A DNA stretch of 64,000 bases from an uncultured Verrucomicrobia subdivision 3 bacterium. GTDB lineage: Bacteria; Verrucomicrobiota; Verrucomicrobiia; Limisphaerales; UBA11358. This document shows positions 46,881-54,892 of the stretch, piece after piece (position 1 is the stretch's first letter; each line of letters opens with the position of its first letter). The stretch is from positions 29,492-93,491 of the forward strand of contig CAIXUZ010000059.1 in the NCBI GenBank assembly GCA_903922735.1, given 5' to 3'. Under the pieces are notes generated by a model that made no database searches, was not told the DNA's origin, and saw nothing but the letters and a program-made list of their open reading frames with translations. Position numbers and translations under genes: made by a program.

Positions 46881-48502
46881 TTGAACCGCAACAAAGCACA
46901 GAAGGCGCAGAGCAAAGCCCCACGACATCATTTCCTCTCCCATCAGATGGGCGGGGAAAGTTGTTTGGCGCCCTTTTGACTTTTTTGCGCCCTTGCACAG
47001 GATTCATTCCGGTTCTCGCCATATTGCTTTTGGCCGGCGCATTGCTTTGGGCTAAGCAACGTGATCCCTTCAGCCGGAAATGGTTCACGCTTAAGACAGC
47101 TGATCTTGGCTCGTTTCAAAATGTTGCGGTTTTGCCCAAGCCGATCCACCGGTATCCAGTCATCATCTACGCGCATGGATGGAGTGGCAAGCTGGTGCAG
47201 GACGGCGATGTCTTGCGGCAAATGGCTGAACTGGGGCTGGCCGCTGTCAGCCTAGAGTATAATCAAACGAACACGACCGCATTCGACGCACAGTTTGCGG
47301 CCTTGCTCCTTTATCTGCGCCAACAAGATTGGGTGGATACAAACGCGATGGTCTGGGCCGGTTTCAGCATGGGAGCAAACCGAACGCTGGATTTTGCCTT
47401 GCAGCACCCGGACCAGCAACCGCGACTGTTTATCCAATTGAGCGGGGCGGGCTTGCCCGCAGAAGCCAGAAGCCAGAAGTCAGAAGCCAGTTTAAAATGC
47501 CGGGTGCTTCTGGTTCATGGGGAACAAGACGAAACCTTTCCTGTCGCAGACACAAGGCGGCTGGCATCCGTGCTTCAAACCAATGGTGTGCCGGTGGAAT
47601 TAAAAATCTTTCCAAGTCTCTCGCATGTCCTGGAGCCGGAGCGTGGCGTGATTTTTCGCAGCATTGGGGAATACTGCCGGTCGCATCTGGCCGGCAAAGA
47701 TGCCTGGGAGAAATATCATTCCATCGCCCAATGGCAGGCCGAAGCGCCGGCATTGTGGTTATTCTGGCTTCCGGCAGCAGCTTGGGGCTTAGGATGGTTG
47801 GTATGGTGGCGATATTGCAAACCCATCCCACCCAAGGAAAGCAAACTGAAACGCCATGAGCTGGCGCTTCGCTGGCTGGCAGTTCTTCTGGCAACCTGGG
47901 CGCTGGTTGAAACGGCAATTCATCTGGTCACGCCACGATTTTTTGTCTGCGACAAAACTCTTTCCATCGCCCGACGGTTCTTGGTGCAGCCCAAGGAACG
48001 CGGTGATTTTGAAATTCTGGCCGCTCAACCCATTTGGCACGGCGAGAAATTGAAAACCCTGTTGGACCATGTGGAACTGGCCGAATACAACCGCCAGCTC
48101 ATTAACTGGCAAATGGATGATAAAATATATCGGGATTTTGTTTTGTCCCCGGTTATCACCGGCAATTCCGGCGAACAACTAAATTGGCGGCGTTCGTTCT
48201 GGGAAGAATTTTATCCCCGTATCCGCCGTGAATCATCGCCGGAAGATGCCGCCAAAATTGTCGTGCGCCATTTGCGCGAACGCGTGACTATTGCCGCCTT
48301 GCCCAATCCACCGCATGAAGCGCCAGACATCTGGCTAAGACAGATAACCGACAAGGCCGGGTTTGAAACCATCTACGTTGCCGCGCTCCGTTCGGTTGGT
48401 CTCCCTGCGCGTTTGGATTCAAATCACCAAGCCGAATTTTGGGACGGCAACAAATGGCAGGTCTTATCAGTTCTTGATGCCGTAAATTTAGTAAAAACCT
48501 GA
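46877..48502 (+). CDS. Alpha/beta hydrolase fused to a degenerate transglutaminase-like domain
   Basis: 541 residues, start overlapping the previous stop (ATGA). Two dispersed repeats lie in the coding sequence (SFPLPSDGRGK near the start; ARSQKSEASLK near residue 200). TM helix about 35-55; an alpha/beta hydrolase with YAHGWSGK, GFSMGANR (Ser), HGEQDETFP (Asp) and LSHVLEP (His); two more TM helices; then a C-terminal segment ending DKAGFETIYVAALRSVGLPARLDSNHQAEFWDGNKW, which follows the transglutaminase pattern but lacks the catalytic Cys. Probably inner-membrane; role in the locus unknown. Confidence 0.72.
   Translation: MIEPQQSTEGAEQSPTTSFPLPSDGRGKLFGALLTFLRPCTGFIPVLAILLLAGALLWAKQRDPFSRKWFTLKTADLGSFQNVAVLPKPIHRYPVIIYAHGWSGKLVQDGDVLRQMAELGLAAVSLEYNQTNTTAFDAQFAALLLYLRQQDWVDTNAMVWAGFSMGANRTLDFALQHPDQQPRLFIQLSGAGLPAEARSQKSEASLKCRVLLVHGEQDETFPVADTRRLASVLQTNGVPVELKIFPSLSHVLEPERGVIFRSIGEYCRSHLAGKDAWEKYHSIAQWQAEAPALWLFWLPAAAWGLGWLVWWRYCKPIPPKESKLKRHELALRWLAVLLATWALVETAIHLVTPRFFVCDKTLSIARRFLVQPKERGDFEILAAQPIWHGEKLKTLLDHVELAEYNRQLINWQMDDKIYRDFVLSPVITGNSGEQLNWRRSFWEEFYPRIRRESSPEDAAKIVVRHLRERVTIAALPNPPHEAPDIWLRQITDKAGFETIYVAALRSVGLPARLDSNHQAEFWDGNKWQVLSVLDAVNLVKT
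46931..46961. repeat. Short palindromic repeat inside the hydrolase gene 5' end
   Basis: TTCCTCTCCCATCAGATGGGCGGGGAAAG, with CTCCCATC/GATGGGCGGG dyad. A truncated member of the CTCTCCC repeat family, translated as part of the N-terminus. Confidence 0.45.
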
Positions 48503-48652
48503 CAGTGAACTAACAGTAATCGAAAAATTTGAGATTGATTGAGTGAGACTTTGTATACTGATCTTCTTTTGCATCTCTTTATGAGAAGTATTCAGGCTTT
48601 GGAGTGGGTTAGAATTGACAGAGAAAACCTCATTTTGTAGGGTGCTTGTGCC

Positions 48653-49696
48653 ATGTTAAGGGTCCTAAAGAATTTATTTATAGCAAAATTCATTGTTTGT
48701 TTTTTGTTTTTTTCTACAAATCTATGGGCACGAGATGGTGACTCTCCTTATTTGAAGGCCTTTAAAGAAGCACTGGAAAAACCTGCCATCAGTTTTAATT
48801 TGGAATTCATCGAAGGCGATATTAATGGCAATGAATCTCAAATTTCTGTTCAAAAAGCAACTACGCCCGACGGCAGGTCCGGTCATATAATCAAACAATC
48901 TCAACGCTATTTTTTTGCTGCAGGCCAAACCAATGGCTTTATTTTGGTTCAAAAACCTGTGCGTGTTGCAGTTGATACCATTGTGTCTAATTTAAATTTA
49001 AGCTCCGGATTTGGCCGTATAGCCAATCAAGGCTGGTTTCGGAATGATTTTAATTTTATCCACCTTCAAGATATAAATTCACCGGGGGCGACAACCAATG
49101 GAATAGCAGCAAAGATAAAAATTGCTGAGGATAAAGTGTGGAGCATATACCATTACGGATTACCGAAACTAAAGCCTAATACCATTACTTGGGAAGGCAA
49201 TATCCTGCATGCCGAAACGGAAAATGGGACAATTGTTGCAAAAATTGATCTCAATGAAAACGGAACACTTTTAAAGGCAACCTATCATTGTTTGCATGAA
49301 AACATCGAGGAAGCCGGCGAGGTTTTATTTTCAAATTCCCGAGAAAGGGAAAAAGCAATGCTTCCTGATATTATAAGCAAGCGCGTTTTAAGTGGTGGTG
49401 ATCCTTATCTTGCCGCTTTAAATTCTTTCAAAGTTAAGGTTGTCAAATCAGAATCATTCGCTGCCTTATTTAAAGCGAATGTATTTTCGGCGCCAATAAG
49501 TAAAACTTTATATATTAATTCAAACAACAACTTTATGGTTCATGTAGGAACTAATTTTCTTTCAAAGGAAGCTCTTGCCACAATCAAAGCGCCTTCTTCC
49601 AAACGCGCTTCTAGGATAGGTATGGGATTATTTTTATTAATAAATTTCTTCTTGATATTATTTATAATTAAGCATTTAATAGGTAAAAATCGATAA
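48653..49696 (+). CDS. Large exported protein with C-terminal membrane anchor, unknown
   Basis: 347 residues, AT-rich. Signal peptide (NLFIAKFIVCFLFFSTNLWA), an extracytoplasmic domain with beta-strand character (LEFIEGDINGNESQISVQ; NTITWEGNILHAETENGTIVAKID), and a C-terminal TM helix (IGMGLFLLINFFLILFII). No family recognised. As at 43280, it is followed at once (4 bp) by a small Cys-containing secreted protein, so this is a second copy of the same two-gene layout. Confidence 0.7.
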   Translation: MLRVLKNLFIAKFIVCFLFFSTNLWARDGDSPYLKAFKEALEKPAISFNLEFIEGDINGNESQISVQKATTPDGRSGHIIKQSQRYFFAAGQTNGFILVQKPVRVAVDTIVSNLNLSSGFGRIANQGWFRNDFNFIHLQDINSPGATTNGIAAKIKIAEDKVWSIYHYGLPKLKPNTITWEGNILHAETENGTIVAKIDLNENGTLLKATYHCLHENIEEAGEVLFSNSREREKAMLPDIISKRVLSGGDPYLAALNSFKVKVVKSESFAALFKANVFSAPISKTLYINSNNNFMVHVGTNFLSKEALATIKAPSSKRASRIGMGLFLLINFFLILFIIKHLIGKNR

Positions 49697-49700
49697 AAAC

Positions 49701-50111
49701 ATGAAACTTTTAAGCCTAATATTTATTTTTACGCTTGCCTCTATGTGCTCGGTTAACTTAAGGGCTGAGTGTGTTGTTGTTAGCGACCCCATGTTTTGCG
49801 GGACGTATAACCATGTATGGCTAAATGGTGGACCAACAACAGTTCAATGCACATGGGGAGGGCTTCCTATTACATTATATTTAGGGACATCCCTCAATGG
49901 AGACCTATATGCGCCAACGACAACTTTGGCCTTTGCGGATGGCTCTCAAGGCTCAAGTCCGCATTATGGAACCATGGATGCTACAGAGTATACCGAAGAT
50001 CATTGTGTTCTTTCTGCGACAACGGTTACTTGGGTTAGTGATTGTCAAGGAAGTGTTCCAGATTCCAACCCGTGTTTTTATAAACAGCCCCCGATTTTGG
50101 CTGTTTTGTGA
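49701..50111 (+). CDS. Small Cys-containing exported protein (6 cysteines in mature form)
   Basis: 136 residues. Signal peptide about 1-22 (ending VNLRA), then ~114 residues with six Cys (EC, FC, QC, HC, DC, PC), Gly/Thr-rich. No similarity to the 44542 protein beyond architecture. Presumed substrate of the MauE-like oxidants; this is inference from genome context only. The gene ends the accessory locus; no terminator was found. Confidence 0.68.
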   Translation: MKLLSLIFIFTLASMCSVNLRAECVVVSDPMFCGTYNHVWLNGGPTTVQCTWGGLPITLYLGTSLNGDLYAPTTTLAFADGSQGSSPHYGTMDATEYTEDHCVLSATTVTWVSDCQGSVPDSNPCFYKQPPILAVL

Positions 50112-50651
50112 TAAGTGTCGTGTTTCGTGCAGAATGGGTTTATGTGGGTTTATGTGGGTTTTAATTGAGTTGCCTTTCCGCAACTGGAAAAGAGCGTGAG
50201 AAACGAAAGCAGGAGTGGATGCCGGATTAATCTTCTGAGCGTTCGGCCGATATTTTCGGCAAAATTCTTGGAAAGTCATTTGTCACCATGGTTCCCGTCA
50301 CCAAAACAATCCATCGCATTTATTTCAGTGGCAGAAAACCGTAATTGAGAATGGAACTGCGGCTTTGTCGCCAGCCCACTCCAGTTCGGCAAATGGGTTC
50401 TAACAAATCTAACTGCGCTTCGAAGCAAGTTCAAACGCCGACTGAGTTTGCAAAAAATCAGTGCAAGCAAGATTCCGGTTCTAGTCGTTATACGGCTTCT
50501 CTTCGTCCAGAACAGCTAAACTGTATATCAAACCAATATAAGCGTCACACGGAGCATCTTTTTGACAGGTCAGGCGCAAGCCCAAACCCGGCCACCTGAA
50601 ACTTGAGACTGGAACGGATGCAGGAGACTGGCGATGTTGCACTAGGTCCGG
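50112..50651. other. Gene-free interval between accessory locus and phage module
   Basis: It contains the micro-repeat GGGTTTATGT in three tandem copies (50137-50162) and otherwise short frames without start signals. It is where the left junction of the phage-related segment should fall, but no tRNA, integrase gene or direct-repeat att site was seen. Confidence 0.45.
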
Positions 50652-50954
50652 TTGGGTGTTCAGAACGCGAAAAAAATATCATCCTGCCATGTGGTTTCAA
50701 AATCACAGCTATTATTGATCAGCCGGCTGAAGAAAATACGGGAGCGTCTCCATCTGACCCAGGAGGCCTTCGCGGAATCCTGCGACATTTCCTACAAGTA
50801 TTATCAAGCGATTGAGAACGGCATACAAAATGACATGCTAATGTCCACGCTTGATCGGCTGGCTAAAGGTTCCGGGATCCGGCCCAGTGATCTGATCGGC
50901 TCCCGAATACCCCGCATAAAGACAAAACGCGTCAAACGCGCGGCAGCCCGTTAA
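50652..50954 (+). CDS. XRE-family HTH regulator
   Basis: A frame of about 100 residues whose core is LKKIRERLHLTQEAFAESCDISYKYYQAIENG...MSTLDRLAKGSGIRPSDLIG, a classical HTH_3 domain with basic tail (KTKRVKRAAAR). The start is unclear (TTG 50652 or an internal site nearer to the LISRLKK segment). A lone XRE repressor at the left end is typical of temperate phage or integrative elements. Confidence 0.78.
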   Translation: MGVQNAKKISSCHVVSKSQLLLISRLKKIRERLHLTQEAFAESCDISYKYYQAIENGIQNDMLMSTLDRLAKGSGIRPSDLIGSRIPRIKTKRVKRAAAR

Positions 50955-50996
50955 ACCGTATCCAGCCGAGGATGCCGGCATCTTTTTTATCATATT

Positions 50997-52316
50997 ATGG
51001 AACCGATTGATGGCGAAACGCAAGGGGGCGACGGACTACCCGGTCCGGCGTCCCGGAAACTTCAAGGGACAACTAAGCAAAAGCGGAAATCGGGAAAGCG
51101 GAAAGCGGAAACCGAAGACGGCGGCAGCGGCGTGAACTTACAGCAGGAACTGGTGACGCCGGAGGAACGGGAGGCTGAAAAGCGGAAAGCGGAAACGGTG
51201 AAACCTGAAACCGGACCGCCGGTGGGACAGGTGACGACGAAGGAACGGGAGGCGGGAAAGCGGAAAGCGGAAACCGGACCGTCGATGGGCCAGATGACGC
51301 CGGATCAGTTGGCGGCGACGAAACGGTTTCTTCAGGCGTTGTTCAAGACGGTGACGGTGGCCATCATGCTGTTATTGTCGGGGAGTCTGGCCACCGCCGA
51401 AATTCTGCATCCTTCTATCCACAATTCCTTGCTCGGTCATAAAACGGCCCCGGTTCAAAACTCGACCCGGCGCGAAGATCGGGGGGAGGCCAAAGTCGAA
51501 ATCCAACCTGAAGAAAGCGAAAGCAAACCGGCAGGCGGTCCGCCGCTGGTTCCTTGTGAAGCCGTCGGCGTCGGATGCAGCAACCGGGTGCCGTCCGGGT
51601 TCTGCCATTTTTGGCAGCATCTTTGCATCGTGGCGCCGTATCCAGATTCCATCCTGGGATTGCACCAGAAACTGGATCAGCTGTTGCTGGCGTTTGAGGT
51701 GCAGGACGCGGGGGGTCTTGCGGCCGGCCGCTTGGGCGCAAAGGGTGAGAAGGGAGGATTGAAGATGGAGGATGACGAGGGGCGGAATGTGTTTTGCCGG
51801 GCGGGTAGTCATTGGGATGTGACTTTCGCCGGCGGCAGGACATTTCACCTGCGACATACGCTCGGCGTGGAATATCTCAATTATCTCCTGCATCAGCCGT
51901 GGCAACCGATTTCAGCTTTTGATATGGAAACCACCATCCGGCCGCTCAAGGCCAGCGCGCGGGTGAAAGATTCCATCCAAAACAATCTGAACGCGGATGT
52001 CGTCCGGGACTATCTACGCCAGCTCGACCGGCTCCGCGTGCAACGTGCCGACGCCGCCGAGGACGGCGATCTGGCGATGGCGGACCGGCTGGATGACGAC
52101 ATCGCGGCCATCGAAAACGAGCTGAATAAAAATCGCCAGGTTCCTGATGCCGGTGAACGGGCCCGGGATAATGTGCGGAAGGCCATCAACAAAGTTGTGA
52201 AGAATCTTCGCAAGGGTAGTCCAGCCGAGCAGGCATTTGCGCAGCATATCACCCAATTCGTTTCCCTTGGCTACGACATCGCCTACAACCAACCGAACGG
52301 TATCCGCTGGGCTTAG
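50997..52316 (+). CDS. Protein with repeat-derived basic N-terminus and a C-terminal domain known from bacterial regulators
   Basis: 439 residues. Residues 1-100 are mostly encoded by AAGCGGAAAGCGGAAA-type repeats (KRKAE motifs). One TM segment follows (FKTVTVAIMLLLSGSLATA). The C-terminal ~150 residues, from CRAGSHWDVTFAGGRTFHLRHTLGVEYLNYLL through RLRVQRADAAEDGDLAMADRLDDDIAAIENEL to ERARDNVRKAINKVVKNL, match a conserved domain of unknown role often found at the C-terminus of large predicted regulators and ATPases. The first 100 residues may not be translated; an alternative frame MAKRKGATDYPV starts at 51010. Confidence 0.55.
   Translation: MEPIDGETQGGDGLPGPASRKLQGTTKQKRKSGKRKAETEDGGSGVNLQQELVTPEEREAEKRKAETVKPETGPPVGQVTTKEREAGKRKAETGPSMGQMTPDQLAATKRFLQALFKTVTVAIMLLLSGSLATAEILHPSIHNSLLGHKTAPVQNSTRREDRGEAKVEIQPEESESKPAGGPPLVPCEAVGVGCSNRVPSGFCHFWQHLCIVAPYPDSILGLHQKLDQLLLAFEVQDAGGLAAGRLGAKGEKGGLKMEDDEGRNVFCRAGSHWDVTFAGGRTFHLRHTLGVEYLNYLLHQPWQPISAFDMETTIRPLKASARVKDSIQNNLNADVVRDYLRQLDRLRVQRADAAEDGDLAMADRLDDDIAAIENELNKNRQVPDAGERARDNVRKAINKVVKNLRKGSPAEQAFAQHITQFVSLGYDIAYNQPNGIRWA
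51080..51275. repeat. GCGGAAA micro-repeat tract
   Basis: At least ten interspersed copies of AAAGCGGAAA, partly in blocks 60 to 90 bp apart (GGAGGCTGAAAAGCGGAAAG; GGAGGCGGGAAAGCGGAAAG). The same motif is found at 45860 and 61866. Probably a low-complexity dispersed repeat that has been absorbed into the frame. Confidence 0.6.
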
Positions 52317-52412
52317 ATAAATAAAATAATCATTTGGGAACGCAAAGTTCCCAAATGGGAACCCGAAGTTCCCGCCATTCAGGTAACAGCCTGAATGGCG
52401 GGTCTTTTTTTG

Positions 52413-52431
52413 GTCCTTGCGGACTGCCACC
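52413..52431 (+). repeat. Covarying hairpin element, copy a
   Basis: GTCC-TTGC-GGAC followed by TGCCACC, in the gap before the HTH gene and 20 bp ahead of its start. Non-coding copy of the family described in the findings. Confidence 0.75.
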
Positions 52432-52450
52432 TGTCAGACGGGCATCACAA

Positions 52451-52747
52451 ATGAACCCGAAGACAAACAAAAGCCCGGCACTCCGGAAGCCGGAGGGCAG
52501 AGATCAGAGGACGGATTTCCCCGCCGACGTGATGCTCAGCAAAAAGGAGTTCGCGCCGAAACTCGGGGTTTCGGTTCGCACGATCGAGAACTGGCAGCAT
52601 AAGCGTTACCTGCCGTTTCTGAAAATCGACAATGTGGTGCTTTTTCATTGGCCGACGGTTCTCGCCCATCTCCTAACCCATTTCTCGGTCACTCCTTGCG
52701 GAGGGCCACCAGTGCGTGCCGCACAGGCATTAAAAACTGAAATATGA
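52451..52747 (+). CDS. Small HTH (excisionase/MerR-like) DNA-binding protein
   Basis: 98 residues from ATG 52451. Core DVMLSKKEFAPKLGVSVRTIENWQHKRYLPFLKIDNVVLFHW is a winged-helix MerR/excisionase type HTH. It could be an excisionase or a regulator of the replication genes. Its 3' end carries hairpin copy b (encoding TPCGGPP), and its stop overlaps the RuvC-like start (ATGA). Confidence 0.75.
   Translation: MNPKTNKSPALRKPEGRDQRTDFPADVMLSKKEFAPKLGVSVRTIENWQHKRYLPFLKIDNVVLFHWPTVLAHLLTHFSVTPCGGPPVRAAQALKTEI
52692..52710 (+). repeat. Covarying hairpin element, copy b
   Basis: CTCC-TTGC-GGAG then GGCCACC. The stem pair G-C of the other copies is changed to C-G on both sides, preserving pairing. 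Lies 35 bp before the stop of the HTH gene. Confidence 0.8.
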
Positions 52748-53232
52748 AAACCATCTTCGCAATTGATCCGGGTGTCTCCGGTGGAATCGCCTTCCGGGCG
52801 TTTGGCAAAACGGTTTGTCATCCAATGCCGGACACCGAAGGCGACCGGCTGGAATTGATCCGCGCCTTCAAGCGCACGGCGGAGGTCGAGGGCGCGGACT
52901 GTCTTTGCGTGCTGGAGGAAGTGAACGGCTTCGTGGGCAAGGCACAACCCGGCTCGGCGATGTTCAAATTCGGCGAGGGCTACGGCTTTCTCAAGGGCGT
53001 CGTCCAGGCGCTCGGCATCCGGCTCGTGCTGGTTCGGCCGCAGGTCTGGCAACGCGTTTTCGGCCTCGGCACGGCGTCGCGCTGCGCCAGCAAAAGCGAG
53101 TGGAAAAACAAACTCAAGGCGGAGGCGCAACGACGCTTCCCTGATCTCAACGTCACGCTCCAGACCGCCGACGCGCTGCTGATCCTGGATTGGTCCTTGC
53201 GGACGGCCACGGGGCCGACGCTCCCCAGCTAA
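52744..53232 (+). CDS. RuvC-like Holliday-junction resolvase
   Basis: 162 residues of RNase H fold: FAIDPGVSGGIAF with the first Asp, CVLEEVNGFV with the Glu of the second block, and LQTADALLILDW with the C-terminal acidic residue. It is shorter than cellular RuvC and fits phage RuvC-like resolvases, which trim branched DNA before packaging. Hairpin copy c lies near its end. Confidence 0.82.
   Translation: MKTIFAIDPGVSGGIAFRAFGKTVCHPMPDTEGDRLELIRAFKRTAEVEGADCLCVLEEVNGFVGKAQPGSAMFKFGEGYGFLKGVVQALGIRLVLVRPQVWQRVFGLGTASRCASKSEWKNKLKAEAQRRFPDLNVTLQTADALLILDWSLRTATGPTLPS
53193..53210 (+). repeat. Covarying hairpin element, copy c
   Basis: GTCC-TTGC-GGAC then GGCCAC, translated as SLRTAT in the RuvC-like gene, 22 bp before its stop. 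Confidence 0.75.
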
Positions 53233-53294
53233 AACAATTTGGCCGGGGATGTGTGTCTTCGGTCAGCGACAAAACAACAAACAAAAAAAAGAAC

Positions 53295-53311
53295 TGCGGC
53301 CATAGGCCGCA
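53295..53311. repeat. Small palindrome TGCGGCC-ATA-GGCCGCA
   Basis: A perfect 7-bp inverted repeat in the 105-bp gap ahead of the ssDNA-binding gene, followed by CGCTACAA; it has the form of a mini-REP. No T-run, so unlikely to be a terminator. Confidence 0.5.
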
Positions 53312-53337
53312 CGCTACAACAGAACGAACAAAACAGT

Positions 53338-53997
53338 ATGAATAACCTCACATTAACCTGCAAAGACAGCGGCGATTTCAAGCCGCATCCGGAAGGCATT
53401 CACCCCGCCGTGTGCGTGGATGTCATGGATCTCGGTCTCGTGGAGACGGATTTCCAGGGAGTCAAAAAAATGGTCAACAAGGTGAAGATCACCTTTGAAT
53501 CGGAAGCGCTGACGGACGACGGCAAGCGCTGCACGGTGTTCCGCAGTTTTAGCGCGTCGCTGCATCCGAAGTCGAATCTCTCGACGTTCTTGAGCAAGTG
53601 GCGCGGGCGACCGGTCACGCCGGGCGAGTCCATTGAGTTGCAAAAGCTCATCGGCGCGAGCTGCACGCTGGTGATTTCGCATCAGAAAAATCTGGCGGGC
53701 AAGACTTACGCCAGCATTGACGCGGTTTCCAAGCCGACCAAGAAGGTGACGCCCAGCGGCACCTACGATCCGGCGGCGGCGCGGCAGCGGTATGCGGAGT
53801 GGAAGGCGAAGCAGGGCGGAGGTCAGAGGTCAGATGTCGGAGGTCAGAATGAGCCTGCGCCTGCACCGCGCTCCTCATCCGCCGTTCCGGCACCTTCTCC
53901 CCAGAGCGGAGAAGGAATCAAAAGCGGCGCGGCGACCACGCCGCCCGGTGCGAGCCGCACTGGCAATGATGACTTCGATCCAGAAGTTGGCTTCTAA
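53338..53997 (+). CDS. Presumed phage ssDNA-binding/replication accessory protein
   Basis: 219 residues from ATG 53338. The body (GDFKPHPEGIHPAVCVDVMDLGLVETDFQGVKKMVNKVKITFESE, then SFSASLHPKSNLSTFLSKWRGRPVTPGE and LIGASCTLVISHQKNLAGKTYASI) resembles phage OB-fold ssDNA-binding proteins next to recombination nucleases. The C-terminal third is low-complexity and holds two dispersed repeats, AGGTCAGAGGTCAGATG and a CCTTCTCCCC palindrome. Assignment rests on context and fold-like pattern. Confidence 0.6.
   Translation: MNNLTLTCKDSGDFKPHPEGIHPAVCVDVMDLGLVETDFQGVKKMVNKVKITFESEALTDDGKRCTVFRSFSASLHPKSNLSTFLSKWRGRPVTPGESIELQKLIGASCTLVISHQKNLAGKTYASIDAVSKPTKKVTPSGTYDPAAARQRYAEWKAKQGGGQRSDVGGQNEPAPAPRSSSAVPAPSPQSGEGIKSGAATTPPGASRTGNDDFDPEVGF
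53874..53916. repeat. CCTTCTCC palindromic repeat in coding sequence
   Basis: CTCATCCGCCGTTCCGGCACCTTCTCCCC...GGAGAAGG: same CTC-CCN-CTTCTCC/GGAGAAGG plan as at 46671. Confidence 0.55.
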
Positions 53998-53998
53998 A

Positions 53999-54043
53999 CC
54001 TCATCCCGCCTCCCTCCGCTCGGCGGAGGGGGCGGGAGAAAAT
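53999..54043. repeat. CCTCATCCCGCC palindromic repeat, intergenic
   Basis: CCTCATCCCGCCTCCCTCCGCTCGGCGGAGGGGGCGGGAG; arms CCCGCCTCCCTCCGC/GCGGAGGGGGCGGG. Lies between two genes of the phage module. Confidence 0.6.
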
Positions 54044-54057
54044 TACGACATCATACC

Positions 54058-54882
54058 ATGAAATTATTTTCTCCTGATTCGGCCCATTGGTATCAACGCG
54101 ATGGCGTGCCGCTGCACACCGTCCTTTCCGCCAAGGGCGAACCCCGTCCCACCACGCTTCGCGATGCCCGCAAGCTCAGCCTGCTGCCGAGCGTGACGAA
54201 CATCCTGGGCGTCATCGCCAAGCCGGAACTCACGGCCTGGTTGCAAGAACAGGCCGTGATGGCGGCGCTCACCTTGCCCCGCCTCGCCGGTGAAACCGAA
54301 GACGCGTTCGCCAAGCGCGTGGTCGAGGATTCGCTGACGACGCGCGATGGCGCGGCGGATTTCGGCACGGCGTTTCATAACGGCGCGGAACGCGTCGCGA
54401 AAACGCTGGAGGTGGATCCCCAACATCCGGCGGCGGCTTGGCTCCAGCATTATCGCGTTTGGTATCAGGGCAACGCGGCGTTGCTGAACTGGACGGAACG
54501 CGTCCTGGTGAATCGCACCATCGGCTACGCCGGCACGGCGGACTTGTTCATCGAGCATGCGGTTCACGGGCCGGTGCTCGTGGACCTCAAGACGATGAAG
54601 GTTAAACCCGGCGCGAAGGCGTCGCCTTACAAGAGCTGGTGTTACCAGCTCGCGGCGTATCGCAAGGCGCTGGGTCTGCCGGTGAAATGCATGAACCTGA
54701 TCGTCAACTCGGTCGAACCGGCCCCGCCGATTGAGCACGTTTGGTCGGACGCGGAAATGGAGCTGGGCGCGGATGCCTTCGAGGCGGCGCACAAGCTCTG
54801 GACCATCGAAAAAGGCTACGCACCTTGCGGTGGGCCACCGGTCATTGATGTGGAATCTGTCGTGGTGACCACAAACAACTAA
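54058..54882 (+). CDS. PD-(D/E)XK nuclease (RecB/Cas4-like exonuclease)
   Basis: 274 residues. The metal centre is readable: GTAFHNG (motif I His), RTIGYAGTADLFIE (Asp), VLVDLKTMKV (D-x-K) and a final YQLAAYRKAL (QxxxY). These are the RecB-family nuclease motifs; the opening SVTNILGVIAKPEL also fits. Together with the RuvC-like and ssDNA-binding genes it forms a recombination set. Hairpin copy d is 33 bp before the stop. Confidence 0.85.
   Translation: MKLFSPDSAHWYQRDGVPLHTVLSAKGEPRPTTLRDARKLSLLPSVTNILGVIAKPELTAWLQEQAVMAALTLPRLAGETEDAFAKRVVEDSLTTRDGAADFGTAFHNGAERVAKTLEVDPQHPAAAWLQHYRVWYQGNAALLNWTERVLVNRTIGYAGTADLFIEHAVHGPVLVDLKTMKVKPGAKASPYKSWCYQLAAYRKALGLPVKCMNLIVNSVEPAPPIEHVWSDAEMELGADAFEAAHKLWTIEKGYAPCGGPPVIDVESVVVTTNN
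54831..54849 (+). repeat. Covarying hairpin element, copy d
   Basis: CACC-TTGC-GGTG then GGCCACC: a third stem sequence, again fully complementary. Translated as APCGGPP. Confidence 0.8.
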
Positions 54883-54892
54883 GGAGGCCACC

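Noticed and set aside
50603..50815. 70-residue frame overlapping the XRE gene
   Set aside because: The overlapping frame encodes a clear HTH domain; this one has none.
51010..51140. Short frame MAKRKGATDYPV... inside the 50997 gene
   Set aside because: It is a plausible peptide start but ends within the repeat tract; I could not decide and left it as a note in the main entry.
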